DNA of 64,000 bases from Gari tellinella (GCA_922989275.2 OV277861.1:42633623-42697622); one strand, 5' to 3'. Shown: positions 15,001 to 30,000, counted from the stretch's first letter. The notes: generated by a model not told the origin, from the letters alone. Translations and numbers: made by a program.

Positions 15001-18000
15001 ACATGTAATTCACGTTTAAAAACCGCCTACATGTTCTAATTTGTGCACGTAGACAATGGCGGTAAATGGTTAGACTCTACCAGCGATACGGAATGATTTG
15101 GGAGAAATGAGCTACAAGAAAAGCAATTAAATACAAAAATACTAACAGCAGTAGAAGAATAATGTATTTCTTACCTCGAAAATAGTTATTCCGATAATAA
15201 TTTACAGTTAAAACCGTTGAAAAATCGTTTCGAATCCGACCATCTAACGTGCGATAGAACGGACGGGGAAAATTATGTCGCGTAAACAGCGACGTGAGAT
15301 AAGCATAAATTTCTCCGTAAATACCCATGTAATAAACATTTCATATGTATCTAAATCGGAAGTTAACTTTTCGAATTGATTTTCCAACAAAACATTATGA
15401 ATTATCCCGTTAGGGGAACAAAGAGATGTGTCGAAATTGCGAAGAAAATATTCAATGCTATATAACTCTATGCGAGAAAATGGCGGATTTTGACATAATT
15501 ATGCCTGTGTGTATTCCTTGTGTTTACAGTTACATATAAAAAATATGCCTCCCAAACGTTATCGGTTTAACAAAGCATTATTTATTTTCCTATTTTGTAA
15601 GACACTTTGTGTTTTTAAAAGGAGATATTGACATATAAAACGACGTTAAAAATAAACCTGTCATTTTTTTAAATTGACACACGAGAAAAATGGCCGCCAT
15701 ACTTGATGCGAAGAAACGTGGAAATTTCGAGAAGAATTTACGGGCGAGAGAAAACAAAGGCAACACAAGAAACAAACACACGCCGGGATAGAAAAATATG
15801 ATATTTCTCTCACCATAAGTAGCGATTATAAATATGAATTTCAAGTTAATAGACCGAGAAACAGAACCTAATTGGAGACCTGTTTACAATGAGTAAAGTC
15901 GAAGGAAAATTTGAAGTTGTGGACGAAACTGTAACTGAAAAATATCACTGAAACACCGAACTGACGGATATTTCAGGAGGTTGTTCAGATATTTGATAGA
16001 TTCTGTACATTTATGGACGAATAGTCAACAAATTATGTAAGTAATTGTTATAATAGTTATGCACCCGAATCTGTCAGCAGTCAGTCTATATAGGTATATA
16101 CACCCGGTCGACTGCAACCCCGAAATAATCTACCGACTGTAAGGCGAGATTTAGCGTTAGGCCGCAAAGAGTTAAGGCAGGTTAAGGTACATTCTGCTTT
16201 AAGCTATCATCTGCTGGGAGGTATAACATATTTATTGAGGTGCAGATTGATGACTTATTTTAATAAACATATGAATAAATGATATGCATAGAACGGTATA
16301 TCTATGGAAGTTTTTGTAAGTTTTATTGTAGGTAAAGTAAATGCATGTCTTAATTCTATTTTTGAACAATATGAGAGATTGCGCTTTCAATAATGTATAG
16401 CCAGGTTCTACTGTATATAATATAAGCTCTACACTAACAAGCAGACGATCTCCTCAAATTCGTGTTTGAGGATAAAGGATTTTCGATACTATGTGTACTT
16501 CACTATTGAACCGGAAACAACCGCTCATTCAGGGGGCGCTACTCTTATCACACTTTCCATGCGGGGTAACTCTGTATATCGGTAGGGCCCCATTATGATA
16601 ATTCATTTCAGTTCAATGTTCGCCACTTTCAAACATCACTGGTGGATATGTTACCACGTCAACAGATGGTGCAGCAACAGCTGCCACCTATACATGTGTG
16701 TCAGGGTACAGTCTCCAGGGTGACAGGGTCAGAGAATGCACAACCAATGGTTCCTGGACATTATCTGAACCAGAGTGTGGTAGGTGCTGATCCAAAAGTC
16801 ACTTGTTGATTACCCCATTACCCTATACATACACATCCTTTTAACACCTTTAATTCATTCCTTCAGTGAAAAAATAGTTCATCTTGATACAGTTGTGAAT
16901 CATGAATATGAACCTTAAGAAATATTTTCTATATCCTAGTAGATGGGAGCTTAAAGAAGTCAGACAGTAAGTCTTTGCCTTCAAAGCAGCATACATGTGA
17001 TATCTCCCGATCTGGTCAGGAGCTCCCGAAATTAGACCTCTACTCACGATCTCCCGGTCGGGAGACGAAATCTCCCGATATTTCATTTAACCATGTTCAT
17101 TTTTTTTAATATGAACTTTTATATCGTTTACCACGTTTGCCGACTCTAAAAATCTTTAAATTGTCTTCAGAGTTCTCTGGCTAATCCCTACACACGCTTA
17201 TCACCAAACGCTACTGATGCGTGTAAACACATTACGCAATCGATTGTGTACCACTATTATGGCAGGCTGCGTCATAACAATGTTTGGTTAAAGTTTGACC
17301 ACACCCACCGAGTAGATATAATTGGTTATCAAAAAAGTGATTGACAGGTTCGCCCAGAATCGACAATTTTTAGAAGCGGTGATGCGAAGGATATTTCTAT
17401 GTCCCCGATACGGAACGGATTAAAATCAGATAATTCTCCGTAAGTTCAGGACAAACACAATTATTTGAGGAAAGCTAATCAGAATTTAACATTTATGAAT
17501 TGATTTCCACGTCAAAATACTTTGAATATTCACGTAACAGAAAATACTTCGAAAATTATACCGTTACAAATTGACGGGGCGCCTTAATATTTGCTACGAG
17601 AACTACGTAGATTTTGTTAGTTGAAAAAGTATTCCCCAGCGTCGTTTTCTAACAATCAATTAACATTAAACGTTGGACCTAAATTCTTCTGTTTGTTACA
17701 TACGATTTGTGTGAATGTTTAATTACTATGTTAGATTTTACAACGAATTACGCTCGTAAAATTGATTTGCAATCAGTTTTCGCGGTAGAAAATTTAGACG
17801 CGTTATTTCGTTGTTAAACCTACGCACATTTTACGGCGCTAGTAAATGTCGTCTGCAGACTTTGTCTGCAACATTCATCTGAGTTAATGTCGTCTGCAAC
17901 AGTTATCTGAGTTAATTTTTGTGCATTTTATTTCAGAAAATATCGGTGTCAAACAGTTTGTATCTAGATGAGATGATATGGCGTCTCATCTGAACCCATA

Positions 18001-21000
18001 CTGTTTGCAAAATTAATAACAGATTGTTAAGTTGCCAACTCTTTCGTGATCAACTTCATAGAAAGAAATCTAGACCATTCGAACTATTTCATTCATTCTC
18101 TCAAGAAAATAGATATAGTTCCACTTTATCTTTACTAGTCATGAATAATATAAGAACCATAAGAAATATTTCTTATATCCTAGCAGATGGTAGTTCTAGC
18201 TTAAAGCAGGCTTAAACTTTTAATGAAGCAGAATGCTCATGAAGAGTGTTCTGCTTTACTTTCAGTCTGCTTTACACAACTATCCTTCTGCAGTACTAAG
18301 ATATTAGAATAATAGGCCCATGTCAGTTACTGTATTATAAGAACTATATCTGGGGGGAAATTGTCTCTGTCTTAGTGGTCTATAGACACTTTTAAAAAAA
18401 AAAAGCAATTAGTGATTAACTTATGTAAATTCATAAATGTATTGGATTTTCATCGCCTGCGCCTAGTTTTGTCGCGAAAAAAGTGTCACGAAAAAGCTCC
18501 CTATTTGGCACCCCAATCTCCCTATTAAAATTTCCAAATCTCCCTATTTGGGTCCAAGAAAATATCACATGTATGCAAAGCAGTCAGAAAGTAAGTATTT
18601 GCTTTCAACTTGCTTCAAGTGATCACCTGTCCTAAATACTAAAAACAAGCTATAGGGGAAGTTATAGATCATTTGCATGTGAAAATCCAGGTATATAGAT
18701 ACAGTTAAACCTCTCTATTACGACCACTAAAATATAGGTTAATTAATTGTATCAAACCAAGGTTGATAGCTTCAAGCAAGGTGACAGCAAAACAGAAAGG
18801 AGCTTTCTGTTTTACTGCCACCTTGCTTTAAGCAGGAACCTGTCTCATATGCCTAATAATTAACACAATTTAGTGGTGGTAATAGAGAGGTTTTACTGTA
18901 TTTGAAAGCAATTGTTCCTTCTTTATGTCTCAATCCAACTTTATGTATTGGCTACTCATTAGAAATTATTTTCCCGTGTTCCAGTGCTTTGTTCAAGTCT
19001 AGAAGCGCCATCTAGTGGCTATTTGAACATTACCACTAACGGTACTACCAGTGTTGGGTATTACACATGTGAGAGTGGCTATAACCTGCAGGGAGTGGAC
19101 CAACGCTTCTGTCAGACCAATGGAACATGGACATCAACACAGCCATCTTGTGGTAAGTTAGAATGGGAAGATTTTAATGCCCCTCACAACAATAAGTCAA
19201 GGGGCATACTGCTTTACCCATGTCTGTTTGTTCGCCCATTTGTCTGTCTACATACATGTATAAGATAATACTTTATCCGTCTAACTCCTCCTACAGTTTT
19301 CAAGCTACAAGCTTAACCTATTACCCCATGGCCAGTTTCTAGTTTTAAAGATAGGTGACAACTTAAAGCAGGTTGAAAGTAAAGTAAAATGTGCCTTAAT
19401 GTGTATTCTGCTTTACTTTCAGCCTGCTTTAAGCTACCATCTACTAGGATATAAGACATATTTCTTACAGTAAATAACCATGACTGTATAAAGTGGTACT
19501 GTTTTCTTGAGTGAAGGAATAAATTAAAAGCATAAAAAGGGCGTATTTATGGGTATTGGGTTAAACTTAAACAGGATGTTTTCAAATACATGTATACTTC
19601 AAATGTGCATATCCTCAGGATTTATGATCCCAGCTGTTAACATTGAAAAAGAGATTGAAACTGTATTTGAAACAATTTAAAAAATAGTGAAGATTGTATT
19701 TAACCCTTTCCTTAACAGTCAAAGGTTAAATTTCCCTGTATTCAACAGTGTTTTAGGCAGGTGACTGCATGAAGCAAAATGAAAGTAAAGCATAAAGCTC
19801 CTGTAGGAGCTTTCTGCTTTACTTTTATCTTGCTTTGAGCTGCTACTTGTATTTAAGATAAACTAGATAATCATTGAACCCATTATCCCATAGCTTATTT
19901 CTAGTTTTGAAGACATGTGACCACTTAAAGCTTCTTGATAGAATGATAGTAAAGCAGAATGTCCATTAAGGTGCATTCTGCTCTACTTTCAGCCTGCTTG
20001 GTACCATTTACAAGGATATAGGAAATATTTCTTACAGGACATATTCAGACATGTCTGTATTTTCTAAATTAAACGGAAAGGCATATTTATGGGGTAATGG
20101 GTTAGGTGCTTCTATAGAGGTTTAAGTAGAAGTGTTCCACGACTCTTCTATGGAGGAAAAGGTTAAACATGGATAACATTTAATTTTGTTGACAGTGTGC
20201 CAACTGCCGGCCACCCCAGATAATGGTGAGGTGAGTTTTGGCAGTGACGTTGCCATAGCCCAGTATAACTGTAATGTTGGCTACACCCTACAGGGGGCAG
20301 CACTGAGACACTGCCAGAGTGACGGCTCGGGCTGGAACGATACTGCTCCTGTGTGTGGTAGGTACATACAACAAACTTTAAACATTACTTTAGATCGTGT
20401 AAACAGCGGAAGAGTAAGTAGAACTTTAGATCATTCATCCCTGAAATTTTTATTTGGACGATTCCAGTTTCCAATTAAATCTAGTCCATTTATGAATATC
20501 TATGATTATTTTCTGCAATGACAGTGCAGACCCCGATCAGACAACTCCTGCATGATCACTCTGATCTGGGTCTACACTGTTCGCCTGTTTGTAAGGGATG
20601 AGTATACTCATCAGTCGGGCTCAATAGGCTAGCATTTCACTTCTTTGGTACATCTCATTGATCCCTAGAAACGAATAATCTGCTTCCTTAACAAACAGTG
20701 TACCTTTGAAGAGTATATTAGTCCTATGCAATCGGTAATATATCGGAACCAACCTCTGATCAGGGTCTACATTTTCAAAATTGACTAGACTTTATTTGAT
20801 ACTGGAATTTTCCATTTCAGGGATGAATTGGTTATATGCAAACTGTTAAATAAGACATTTTTTGTATTTATATTTCTTATGTATAGACTTGAGTAAAATT
20901 AGTAATAGTCAAGTAAATGGATTAAGTAACTGCCGCTGCTATTTTAGCAATTTTAAAAGAACAAACATTTATATGAATGATTGATTGAAAAAGAAAATCT

Positions 21001-24000
21001 AATTCTCTTGTCTAGCTGTATAAGTTTTGATAAGTGTTTGATTCAGGATTTAACAATTTGGGAAATATTTAACTAAGGCATTTTGTAATGATGCTCATAC
21101 CATAAATAAAAATAGTTAAGATTTCATTAAGCTTGAATGTTGTTTTCTCCCTTTTCCTAGTTGCCTGTGTGACCTTGACCAGTTCAGCAGGAGCTGTGTC
21201 CACTATCAGTACAGATGGCGCCACCACTACTGTCCAGTACTCTTGTGACCTTGGTTACACAATGTCAGGCTCAGCTAACGTCACATGTAGGGATGATGGT
21301 ACCTGGGACATGCAAGCCCCTACCTGTGGTAGGCTTATATGGTTTGTTCTTTCTGGTTGAACATGTCAGTCAATTAGTGAGGGGAAAAATAATGTTTAAA
21401 CCCTTGACTCCATAGATATGCATATTTAAGCATTTAATTTATTTTTACCCTCAAGAAATAATATCGATTTATACAGCCATGAATATGTTTCATAAGAATT
21501 ATTTTCTATATTGTGGTAGATGATGGCTTTAAGTTGTCACCTGTTTTCAAAACTAGAAATAGACTATGGAGTAAAAGGTTAAGGAGTAAACTTTATAACC
21601 GCATTGTTGTTCCTGAAAGAAATTTATCTGGATAGCAAAGCATTAAATTATTTAAAAGTTCTAGCCGCATATCCATTACATGTAGTATTGTTACCGTGAC
21701 AGCTTCATTGTACAGTCTGAAGAAGGTTCTTCAATACAATGGTGGACCGAAACTGTCATCGTACAAAAATTATTGGATGTGCGACTAGAACTTTTAAGAA
21801 TTTTATCCCATTATTGTTGACATTTTGAAGAAAAATTGACTCAACTAAAGAAAAGCTGATTTGAGATAATGCATTAATTTATTATATCATTTCAAACAAT
21901 GTCATTTATGGATAAATCGGTATATGAAAAGATTTAAAGCTATACAAAATGGCCCCATTGGAAATTTGAATTGTTCATTTAACATATCAGGGAGGAATGA
22001 GTTGACACGAGATTGAAGAACATTTATTTTTTCAGTGACATGTGGAACACTGAGCAGTCCACAGGGTGGTGAGGTAAACCTGACAAGTGACGGTAGTTCA
22101 ACACAGGCATATATCAGCTGTGACTCCGGCTATACTGTCAGTGGTACCACCACCTTGACCTGCCGTTCTGACGGGACATGGGACTTTACTGTCCCAGATT
22201 GTGGTATGTATGACATCAAAGTTCAGTCTCCTTTTGGGAAGTGTGTCTGAATTATAAGAATGTAAGAATAGAGTAGCTCTTTTCTAGTTTTGCAATTATA
22301 ACAAAAAATCGAATTTAAGATATTATTATTATGCAAAAGTTCAAACTTTTAAACAAAGTAATTTTTATTGCCCCCACACTACATAGTCAGGGGCATATTG
22401 TTTTTAGTCTGTCTGTCTACCTGTCTGTCTGTCCACAACTTTAACCTTGGTCATAATTTTTGAACTACATGTGAATGTGATAGAGACTTCATATGAATAT
22501 GTACTCCACTCAAGTAGCCTATTGAGCTCAGTGCAAGTTGGGTCATGTCAGAAAAAGATCAAGGTCATTAAGAAGTCATGATTACATCAGGGGACATAGT
22601 TTTTATATAGAGGATAATTGTGTTTTTCAGTATAAGATAGAAATTTAATCCATTGAGTGAACATCAGACGTTATATTTTCTCAAGTGGCGAAGCCACGAG
22701 TGAAAATATAACAGTCTGATGATCACTCAATGGATTAAATTCGATCTTATACTGAAAAAATACAATTATTCTGTTTATTTACGCTTTTAAGCCACTTTTT
22801 AAACGAAATTGTTCGACAATTGTGAAAGCGAAAGTACATGATTTACCCCGTGTTGAGCCCCAAGTTTATATTGAACACATTTTCGAAACAGTTTCCCGTA
22901 CATTGACGTCACTGATTTATTGATTTGACGTCATCCGAATTATGTCGTTGCTCCCGATTTTGGATTCGTGTTCTTCCGTTGAGTGGTTCGCGACAAATCA
23001 GACTGCCGGAATTTAACGATAAGACACGATTGACTACGATTCTTGGGGAGCCCTACAGGGAAAATTCATAATAAAAGCGCACGTGGCAATAATCCCACTG
23101 CTTAAAGCAGTGAAATTATCAAGTGATAATCCACTGCTATTTCGTGGTAATCCACCGAAAAGCATAAATAAGAATGCATATTGTTACAGTTTTGTTTATT
23201 TTATTGTAAAAAATGCTCCTTTTCTGAGGAACCTATTACTTGTCACTCACAGACCCAATAATGTGGCTGCTTATGTACAGTAAAACCTCTATGTTACAAC
23301 CTCTAAGAGAAGGCTGATTGATTCTTTAAAACACAGAAGACAGCTTAAAGCAAAGTGAAAGTAAAACAGAAAGCTCCTTGAAGCAGTCACCTGTCTTAAA
23401 CATCAAATAGTTAAAACAAAACAAAAAGTGGTCGTAAAAGAGAGGTTTTACTGTATTTCTTTGTGGAATATTTTCAGTGCAATGTCCCACTCTGACCAGT
23501 CCATTTGGAGGATCTGTCGCCATGGTTACAGATGGACACACAACCACTGCTACATACACATGTTTGTCTGTGTATTACTTGGAGGGGTCTTCACTGTTAA
23601 CATGTAAAGAAGATGGCAACTGGAATGACACAGAGCCCTCTTGTAGTAAGACATGTTATTACAGTCAAAATAATGTTGACCCATTACCCCATAGCCTGTT
23701 TTTAGTTTCGAAGACAGATTAGGGTTTACCTCTTAAAGCATGCTGAAAGTATTAAGCAGAATGTGCCTTAGGGCTCATTCTGCTTTACGTTCAGCCTTCT
23801 TTAAGGTATCTTTAGAGCTTTAAAACTGCAAAAATTGTGTTTTTAACCTTTTTTCCGATTTTGATAGCCGACATTCTGTTCTACATTTTACCAAAATCTC
23901 CAAAACCAAACCAAACGCATTACACGGCTATCTGATCAATAAATCACACCTCATTAAGCACTCCGTAGTCCAGCCACGTGACCAGGTAGAGGCGTTCTCC

Positions 24001-27000
24001 AGCTGCTGTTGCGTGATTTATGGGTTTCGCATGTTAAAATCATTATTGAATTATGATTTGTATATTTTATTAAGGGTGGAGCTAAGGAAAATCGCTTATG
24101 AAATATGTGTCTTCTTATTGGTTGAAACAAAAAGGACATAGTTGAACCCCGGGGTATTCGCACTGTGTCAGACAGTCAAAATGACACGCTTATCAGTTAA
24201 TTGACGTTTTCGGCACCTCCTTATTTTCAAACAGGCGGCATATTTGATTAACGATTGTGTTCGCGGTAGGTGTCCGATTTTCATGCGGTTTTAAGCAGAT
24301 GAAAGGGTATTATCTTCTCTAGTGAACCGTGTCTCAGAATGTTGATGAGGTTCTCCAGCTGTTTACAGCAAAGCATTACGTAATAGAAATCGACTTTAAA
24401 CGGTAAAATAACTTTGATGTTACATAATAATAGTTGGAATGGGAATTTTAAAAATCTGAGACACGGATCCCTAGATATGTTACTGAAGTGTATTATGGGC
24501 AATTTTAAAGGCGTTACAAATTAAGACGGCTTTACAATCGCTGTTTGATTTTTTTTTAAATTTGTCTTATAAAATCGTAAAAATATAAAATATTTTTTTA
24601 AAAAAGACATTTTGTGGTGACATGTGTACCACTTAAACCATTCAGCTATAAAATGGGGGAATAAATTATAAATCATGATGATAAATAAGAAAAATCCGCT
24701 TGCAGTATCGAAACTATAAAGCTACCTTAAGCTATGATCTGCTAGGGTATAGAAAATATGTCTTACAGTACATATTCATGACTGTATAGGGTGGAACTGT
24801 TTCCTTCAGTGAAGTAATAAATCAAAGTAAAAAAAGGCTTATTTATAATGGGGTGATGGGTAAACCTAGTTTCAAGTATACTCCCCCTATACAAACAATG
24901 TACTTGTACAGGGTCTACACTGTTTGCAACAAACAATATATCTGGTTCAACACTGCAAATCTACCCACGCTTAAGGGTGATTTTCAGATTTTGTAACTTG
25001 ATTGTTATTGGTGCTTCTGTGGCCTAGTGGATACAGTCAGTTTGACTGACTCGGGGTCTGGGCACTTCGGATTTTTTATGTTGGGAAGCCTTCCAGCTGG
25101 CTTGCAGAAAGTCAGTGGTTCTACCCAGTTGCTGATTTGTGCATGAAACAATGTATAAAGAGTTTATGGGGCCTTCCTTCACCTGTAATTAGCTGATTAT
25201 CACAAAATGGCTAAAACAGTGTTAAAGCGACGCAAAATCCTAAAAAAAATCTAAATCCTGATGATTATTATCTTGTTTTCAGAATGCAATCCCCCACCAG
25301 CTATGTCAGATGGTACATTTGAGATCTCAGCAGATGGCGCCTCTGTAGCCTATACCTGCCAGTCTGGCTACTCACTGAATGGAGACTCAAACAGAACCTG
25401 TCTAGATGGAGGGGCAGGCTGGAGCGGAACTCAGCCTTCATGTTGTAAGTTAACCTATTACCTAATAGTTATGCAGTGTTTACAGCTTTTAATTTAGTCT
25501 TCCATAAAGGAAATAGCCTCACTTTATACAGTCATGAATATGCACCATAAGAACCATTTTCTTCATCTTCAGATGGTAGCTTAACTATTTCCTCCCTGAA
25601 ACTTCAAATAGACATTTTCTGTTTCCATTTAAGTCTAGTACATATCTGACTTTTAAGGGTTGTTTTTGTCAATGTTTGGCATTATGACAAACAGTGAAGA
25701 CCCTGATCATAGGGCTCCTTTCCGAGCCCTATGATCTGGGTCTTCACTGTTTGCATAGGACATTAATTTTTGTACTTTTCACATGGACACTGTTTGAAAA
25801 TGACGCCTATATGCGGGACTAGGGTTCAATGGGTTAAACCAGTCTGAAAATAAAGGATCTCTTGTATTAACCCTTTACTCCATAGAAGTGCCTTTTAGCA
25901 CATTTAATTTATTCCTCCAGTATAAATAGTTCTAATTTATACTGTCATAAAACTTTTCATAAGAAATTTTATACATTTTATAATAATATTAGCTTATAAC
26001 AGGCTGAAAGTATATAAAGCAGATTGTGCCTTAAGGCACATTCTGCTGTACTTGCAACCTGCTTTAGGCTACTTTATTCTAGAATGTAGAAACAGGCTAT
26101 GGAGTAAAGGGTTAAACTTGTTCTTTTTTCCTGCAGCACTCTGTGAGACTTTGACACCTGTATCCAGTGGGTCATACAGCATGTCTACAGACGGACTGAC
26201 AACCTCAGTCACATACACATGTGATACTGGCTATACTCTTTCTGGCCAATCAGAAGCCAGATGCTGGCCCAATGGTAGCTGGGAGTTTGAATCACCTGTC
26301 TGTGGTAAACTATTATTTTTTTGTCATGGTTACCTTTGTCCTGCTATAAGTGTATATTGATGTTGTTTGAAAAAAGTGTAGACTCAGATCAAACAGCACC
26401 TTTCGGAGCTGTCTAATCAGAGTCTGCGCTTTTTTCTGATAGGATATGTCTGACATTTATTGAGTCTGCAACCACCTGTCCGAAATGTTAAAAAAGCTAT
26501 GAGAAAAAGGGTATTGATACAGTAAAATATGTGTGAGCCCATTACCCAATAAATACGCCTTTTTACGTCTTTAATTTATTTCTCCATTGAAGAAAATAGT
26601 TGCAATTTATACAGTCATAAATATGTTTGATAAAAAATATTTTATATATTTACCATATGACTGTTAGCTTAAAGCAGGCTGAAAGTACTTTCAACCCGGT
26701 TTAAGTGTTCACCTATTTTCAAAACTAGAAACAGGCTATGGTGCAATGGGTTAAGTGACTGCTCAGTGATAAGGAATACAGTCAAACTTCGATATCTCGA
26801 ACTCGGTTAAATCGAATATACCCGTATTTCAAAGTTTTAACTTTGAAATATTGGTATGTTCGACTTAACTGAGCATGAAATAATGCAGTTAATGTGTCGA
26901 ACTATCAGATAGTTCCAGTAAAGGGAGTTTGAGATATCGAACTTCGACTGTACGTACTAATCTCCAAAGGTAAATATTGCAAATGCAGAAAGCTCCTTGG

Positions 27001-30000
27001 GAAGCTTTCTGCAGTATTTTTATCCTGCATTAAGTTGTAACCTTTATACCTGCCAATTAATTATGTTTTGATTGGCTGCTTAGCACAGGGTTTACTTATT
27101 ATCTTTGCAGAATTGTGTGTAAGTCTAGCTACTCCTGCCAATGGTTCCAGTGTGTTGACATCCAATGGAACAGTAACAGCTGCTGTGTTTGAGTGCGAAT
27201 CGGGCTATACCCTGCAAGGTCAGGCACAGGTCACATGCTCAGGAAATGGATCTTGGGCTGCTGATTCACCCACATGTGGTAAGTTTAACCCATTATCCCA
27301 TAACTTGTTTCTAGGTTTGAAGACAGGTGACCACTTAAAGCAGGTTGAAAATAAAGCAGAATGTGCCTTAATGAACATTCTGCTTTACTTTCAGCCTGCT
27401 TTAAGCTACCATCCACTAGGATATAGGAAATATTTCTTGTGCTTATTCATAAATGTACAAAGTGGAACTATTTTCTTTAGTAGGGGAATAAATTAAATGC
27501 ATAAACAACCTATATATGGAGTAATGGATTAAATTTTCAAAGGGGACCACCCACAGAAAATTTACCAGAGGAAATGGAGCAAAAAGGTAACTCTGCAGTG
27601 GTTGTCTTGTTGCATTGAAGGAGCAAGAGTGAAACTAAGTTTTCACTTTTAACCCTTTACCTTATAGAAGCGACTTTTAGCGCATTCATTTTATTCAACC
27701 GCCAAAGAAAATAGTTCCAAATGAAAAAGTCATGAAAATGCACCTTAACTCTTTGCTCCTTAGACTAAGTTTATAGCTTGCCGGCGAGAGGGTGTATCGC
27801 GGGATAGCCCATACTGTGGTAGCAGACTAGTTGGGTGCATTGCTATTATGACACATATTTACATAACTTGTTGACTATTCATCCCCAAATGATTAAATTG
27901 TATATAATATCCAATCAATTACCTGAAATATCCGTCGGTCTGATGTTTTCAGAGATTTTTTTTATGAACAGGTTCGACGAAAAAGTTCAAATTTTCCTTC
28001 AAATCCGTTGTATCTGATAGACAAGTGTCCAATTTAGGATCGTTTTCTCAGTCTATTAACTGTATAATTCATATTCAGAATCGTGCATTATGAAGAAAGA
28101 ATTCGATCCCGGCGTGTGTTGGTTATTTTTTGTCTTTGTTGTCTCTCTCACACGTAAATCTTTCCCGAAATGTCCACGTTTAGTGGCCTCGATTTTGTCG
28201 CGCCGCCATCTTGTTTCGAGTCAATTTCAAAATATGACAGCGCTATTTTTAACGCCGTTTTATTTGTCAATATCTCCTATTAATAACACAGTCTTACAAA
28301 GTAGAAAAAGAAATAATACTTTGTAAAATCGACGAAAAATAAGACGCTTTAGAACCATATTTTTTACTTGGAAAACACGTAATACACATATGCCGCCTAT
28401 GCCAAAACCCGTGTGTTCGCATGGCCTATTGAAAAGTGCATAGAAATTCTGCTTCGCAATTTCGGCATATCTCTTTGTTTTCTAGTTTTCTAATGGGATT
28501 TTTCATAATGTATCGTTGCAAAATCAATTCAAGAAGTTAACTGTCGATCGACATTCATATAAAATGTTCATTACACGAGTAATTTTGCAGAAATTTACGA
28601 TTATAATACGCCGGAGTTTATACAAAATAATTTCCCCACCCGTTCTATCGTAATGGAGTGTTGGATGGGGAACGACTTTTTAACCCTTTTAAACGTAAAT
28701 CATCACCGGAATAGCTATTTTCGAGGTAAGAAATGAATTATTATTCGAGTTCTAATAATATTCTTTATATTTAATTGCTTTTTGGTAGCTCATTTCTCCA
28801 AATTCAGTCCCGATCGGCGTTGAACCGTTTACCACAATTGTCTACGCACAAATAGTTACATGCAGTTTTGAAACGTGAATTACATGGTTTTTAGCTCACC
28901 TGAGCCGAAGGCTCAAGGTGAGCTGTTGTGATCGCCCGCCGTCCGTCGTCCGTCTGTCCGTCTGTCCGTCCGTTCAAATTTACTTCAAGCGACAACTCCT
29001 CTGAAACCGCGAGTCTGAGGAAAAAACTAATTTGCTCACGGTGTTCCTTGGATGCTTCTCTACAGAAATTGTTAAAATGAAACTTTAAAGTGGACTACTT
29101 ATTGAAATTTATTAAAAAAAGTGAAAAACTTTAAACAAGTATTTTGTAAAAAACCACTGTTCCCACACCTTAGATATTGCATGAATAGTATCTTCTACTA
29201 AATCACTTTCAAAATTGTAAAAAATCAAAACCCTAGGATCAAATTTGACTCAACCCTGGCCATATCAGTGCTTTTTGATGCAGGTCTGACAGTAAAAACT
29301 CTCTAATGATCCGTTTTATACAGACGCATTGTATCTTCCAGGCTAAGAAGCTACCCTTATACTAAATGCAACATTTTTGCAAACAGTTTGGATCCAGGTC
29401 AGATGCCACATAATGCTGCATCTAATCTGGATCTAAACTATTTGCCACTCATTTACATATTTTCTTATATTTAGAAAATATAAGTTATTATTTTTTACAT
29501 ATTTCACATACAAACATTTGGAGCAGACAACAGTTCAGCATAATAATAGTCAGTTCTCTCTGAGACCGTCTCCAATTGCATAACTGACCCATAGCTAGCT
29601 CTGAACTCAGGTCACTGAGATACATAACAGAAATGAAAGTGATGTCTGCTATTTTATGCTCAAGCACAACTTAGTTCGAGGCATATTACTTTTGGTCTGT
29701 CTGTTTGTTTGTTTGTGTTTTGTTTGTTTGTTTATCTTTCTGTCTATCAGTCCACAATTAATTCTTGGCCATAAACAGTATGGATCCAGGTCAGATGCCA
29801 CATAATGCTGCTTCTAATCTGGATCCAAACTATTTGCCACTCATTTACATATAGTTTCTATTATTTAGAAAATGTAAATAATGATATTTATTAACCTATT
29901 AACCCATACATATTCTTTTTTATGTCTTTAATTTATGCTTCCACAGAAGAAAATATTTCACTTTATACAGTCATTGTTGTCTTTAACAATTGCTTCAAAT

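Larger units (their letters stand above)
12680..16598. mobile_element. 3.9-kb inverted-repeat element filling intron 13
   Basis: Near 12680 the sequence reads ATAATGGGGCCCTACCG then ACAGAGTTA; near 16560-16598 its inverse appears as TAACTCTGTATATCGGTAGGGCCCCATTAT. These ends are 3.9 kb apart and enclose other nested repeats. Neither a target duplication nor a transposase frame is evident; the 61-codon frame at 12646 crosses the left end and looks fortuitous. The right end lies about 14 bp before exon M14. Confidence 0.7.

Noticed and set aside
15077..15844. Minus-strand frames of 83 and 84 codons inside the family G element, considered as transposase pieces
   Set aside because: No catalytic Asp motif or other transposase feature is visible and the sequence is mostly hydrophobic, low-complexity translation.
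25011..25085. Functional tRNA gene
   Set aside because: Only the A box is convincing; the acceptor stem and B box do not form, and the SINE body follows.
28090..28326. 78-codon frame in the second family G element
   Set aside because: It is the counterpart of the minus frame near 15600 and shares its lack of motifs; similarity reflects the shared repeat DNA.
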